Below are positions 63,547 to 64,000 of a stretch of 64,000 nucleotides of DNA, in pieces. The first letter of the stretch is position 1, and the number at the start of each line of letters is the position of its first letter. The notes under the pieces were generated by a model. That model was not told the origin of the DNA. It saw only the letters and a list, made by a program, of their open reading frames with translations, and searched no databases. The DNA is from Metabacillus kandeliae (GTDB taxonomy: Bacteria; Bacillota; Bacilli; Bacillales; Bacillaceae). The stretch spans positions 1 through 64,000 of the forward strand of contig NZ_JAJOZE010000013.1 in the NCBI RefSeq assembly GCF_021166585.1. Reading direction: 5' to 3'. The position numbers and the translations under genes were made by a program.

Positions 63547-64000
63547 TTACGCTTCTTGTCCAACAGTTTCGTCTTCGATACCAAGCTCTTGCTTAATCCA
63601 GTCATAGCCTTCTGCCTCAAGACGCTTAGACAGCTCAGGTCCGCCTGATTTTACAATGCGGCCCTGCATCATAACATGCACTTGATCCGGTGTAATGTAG
63701 TTAAGAAGACGCTGATAGTGAGTGATAATCAGGCAGCCGAAATCTTCGCTCCGCATTTTATTGATTCCTTTTGACACAACCTTCAGAGCATCAATATCAA
63801 GGCCAGAGTCGATTTCATCAAGAATGGCAATTTTCGGCTGAATCATCATCAGCTGAAGAATTTCATTCCGTTTTTTCTCACCGCCAGAGAAGCCTTCGTT
63901 CAGATAGCGCTGAGCCATATCTGGATCCATTTCAAGGTATTCCATATTTTCATCCATTTTGCGGATAAATTTCATCAGGGAAATTTCTTCGCCTTCCTCA
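63547..64000 (-). CDS. sufC: SufC ATPase of the Fe-S assembly complex (5' part outside window)
   Basis: The C-terminal 150 residues of an ABC-type ATPase; the open frame continues to the window edge, so the start lies to the right. The ABC signature [11 protein letters not shown], Walker [12 protein letters not shown] and the H-loop LIITHYQ are present. SufC drives SufBCD. This is the first gene of sufCDSUB. It is cut by the window, not truncated in the genome. Confidence 0.97.
   Translation of the reverse strand, partial: EEGEEISLMKFIRKMDENMEYLEMDPDMAQRYLNEGFSGGEKKRNEILQLMMIQPKIAILDEIDSGLDIDALKVVSKGINKMRSEDFGCLIITHYQRLLNYITPDQVHVMMQGRIVKSGGPELSKRLEAEGYDWIKQELGIEDETVGQEA

Overview
The window is a chromosome segment of an endospore-forming Bacillaceae (Bacillus or Metabacillus-like). 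Most genes are recognisable orthologues of the Bacillus subtilis degQ-yue-yui-yum-yut-yun-suf block in nearly the same order. Sporulation genes (gerP-like, lytH, yunB, yutC, yutH), the B. subtilis-type DegQ peptide and strong AGGAGG-type ribosome binding sites support this. No rRNA, tRNA, CRISPR array, prophage or transposase gene was seen.

Layout. 1-3.7 kb: degQ, a small unknown gene, yuzC, an aldo/keto reductase and pncB. 3.8-7.4 kb: an HpaB-type flavin monooxygenase, then a sporulation islet of four GerPA/GerPF-type genes, an Hsp20-like gene and a GerPC-like gene. 7.4-12.5 kb: yueF, yugS, yugP, a MerR regulator, yuzF and yueE. 12.6-18 kb: a CssS/CssR-like envelope-stress pair beside a secreted Spy/CpxP-like helical protein, then adeR-ald. 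18-24.6 kb: yuiH, bioY with a BirA operator, a 46-aa unknown gene with a structured leader, pepA and the yuiD-C-B-A group. 24.7-28.1 kb: a Nudix hydrolase, yumB and yumC. 28.2-31.1 kb: a tightly coupled operon absent from the B. subtilis arrangement as I recall it (Lgt-like membrane protein, MJ0619/Tes-type radical SAM enzyme, small membrane protein, GNAT acetyltransferase). 31.3-42.9 kb: yutM, dapF, yuzB, yutJ, yuzD, yutI, yuxL and hom-thrC-thrB. 43-58 kb: a 2-hydroxyacid dehydrogenase, yutH-yutC, lipA, lytH and yunB-yunF. 58.5-64 kb: two small genes and the sufCDSUB iron-sulfur assembly operon, with sufC cut by the window edge.

Themes: redox and Fe-S metabolism (yumB, yumC, yutJ, yutI, yutM, suf, lipA), amino-acid metabolism (thr operon, dapF, ald), spore coat, cortex and germination, and envelope stress.

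Most unusual signals: (1) four intergenic arrays of degenerate units repeating every 20-21 bp, each with its own consensus but a shared design; (2) the Lgt-like/radical SAM operon, a candidate undescribed lipid- or cofactor-modifying system; (3) the CssRS-Spy-like arrangement with a TTTCACA direct repeat ahead of the Spy-like promoter; (4) a second gerP-like cluster. Two other dispersed repeat families, one REP-like and one MITE-like, have two copies each here.
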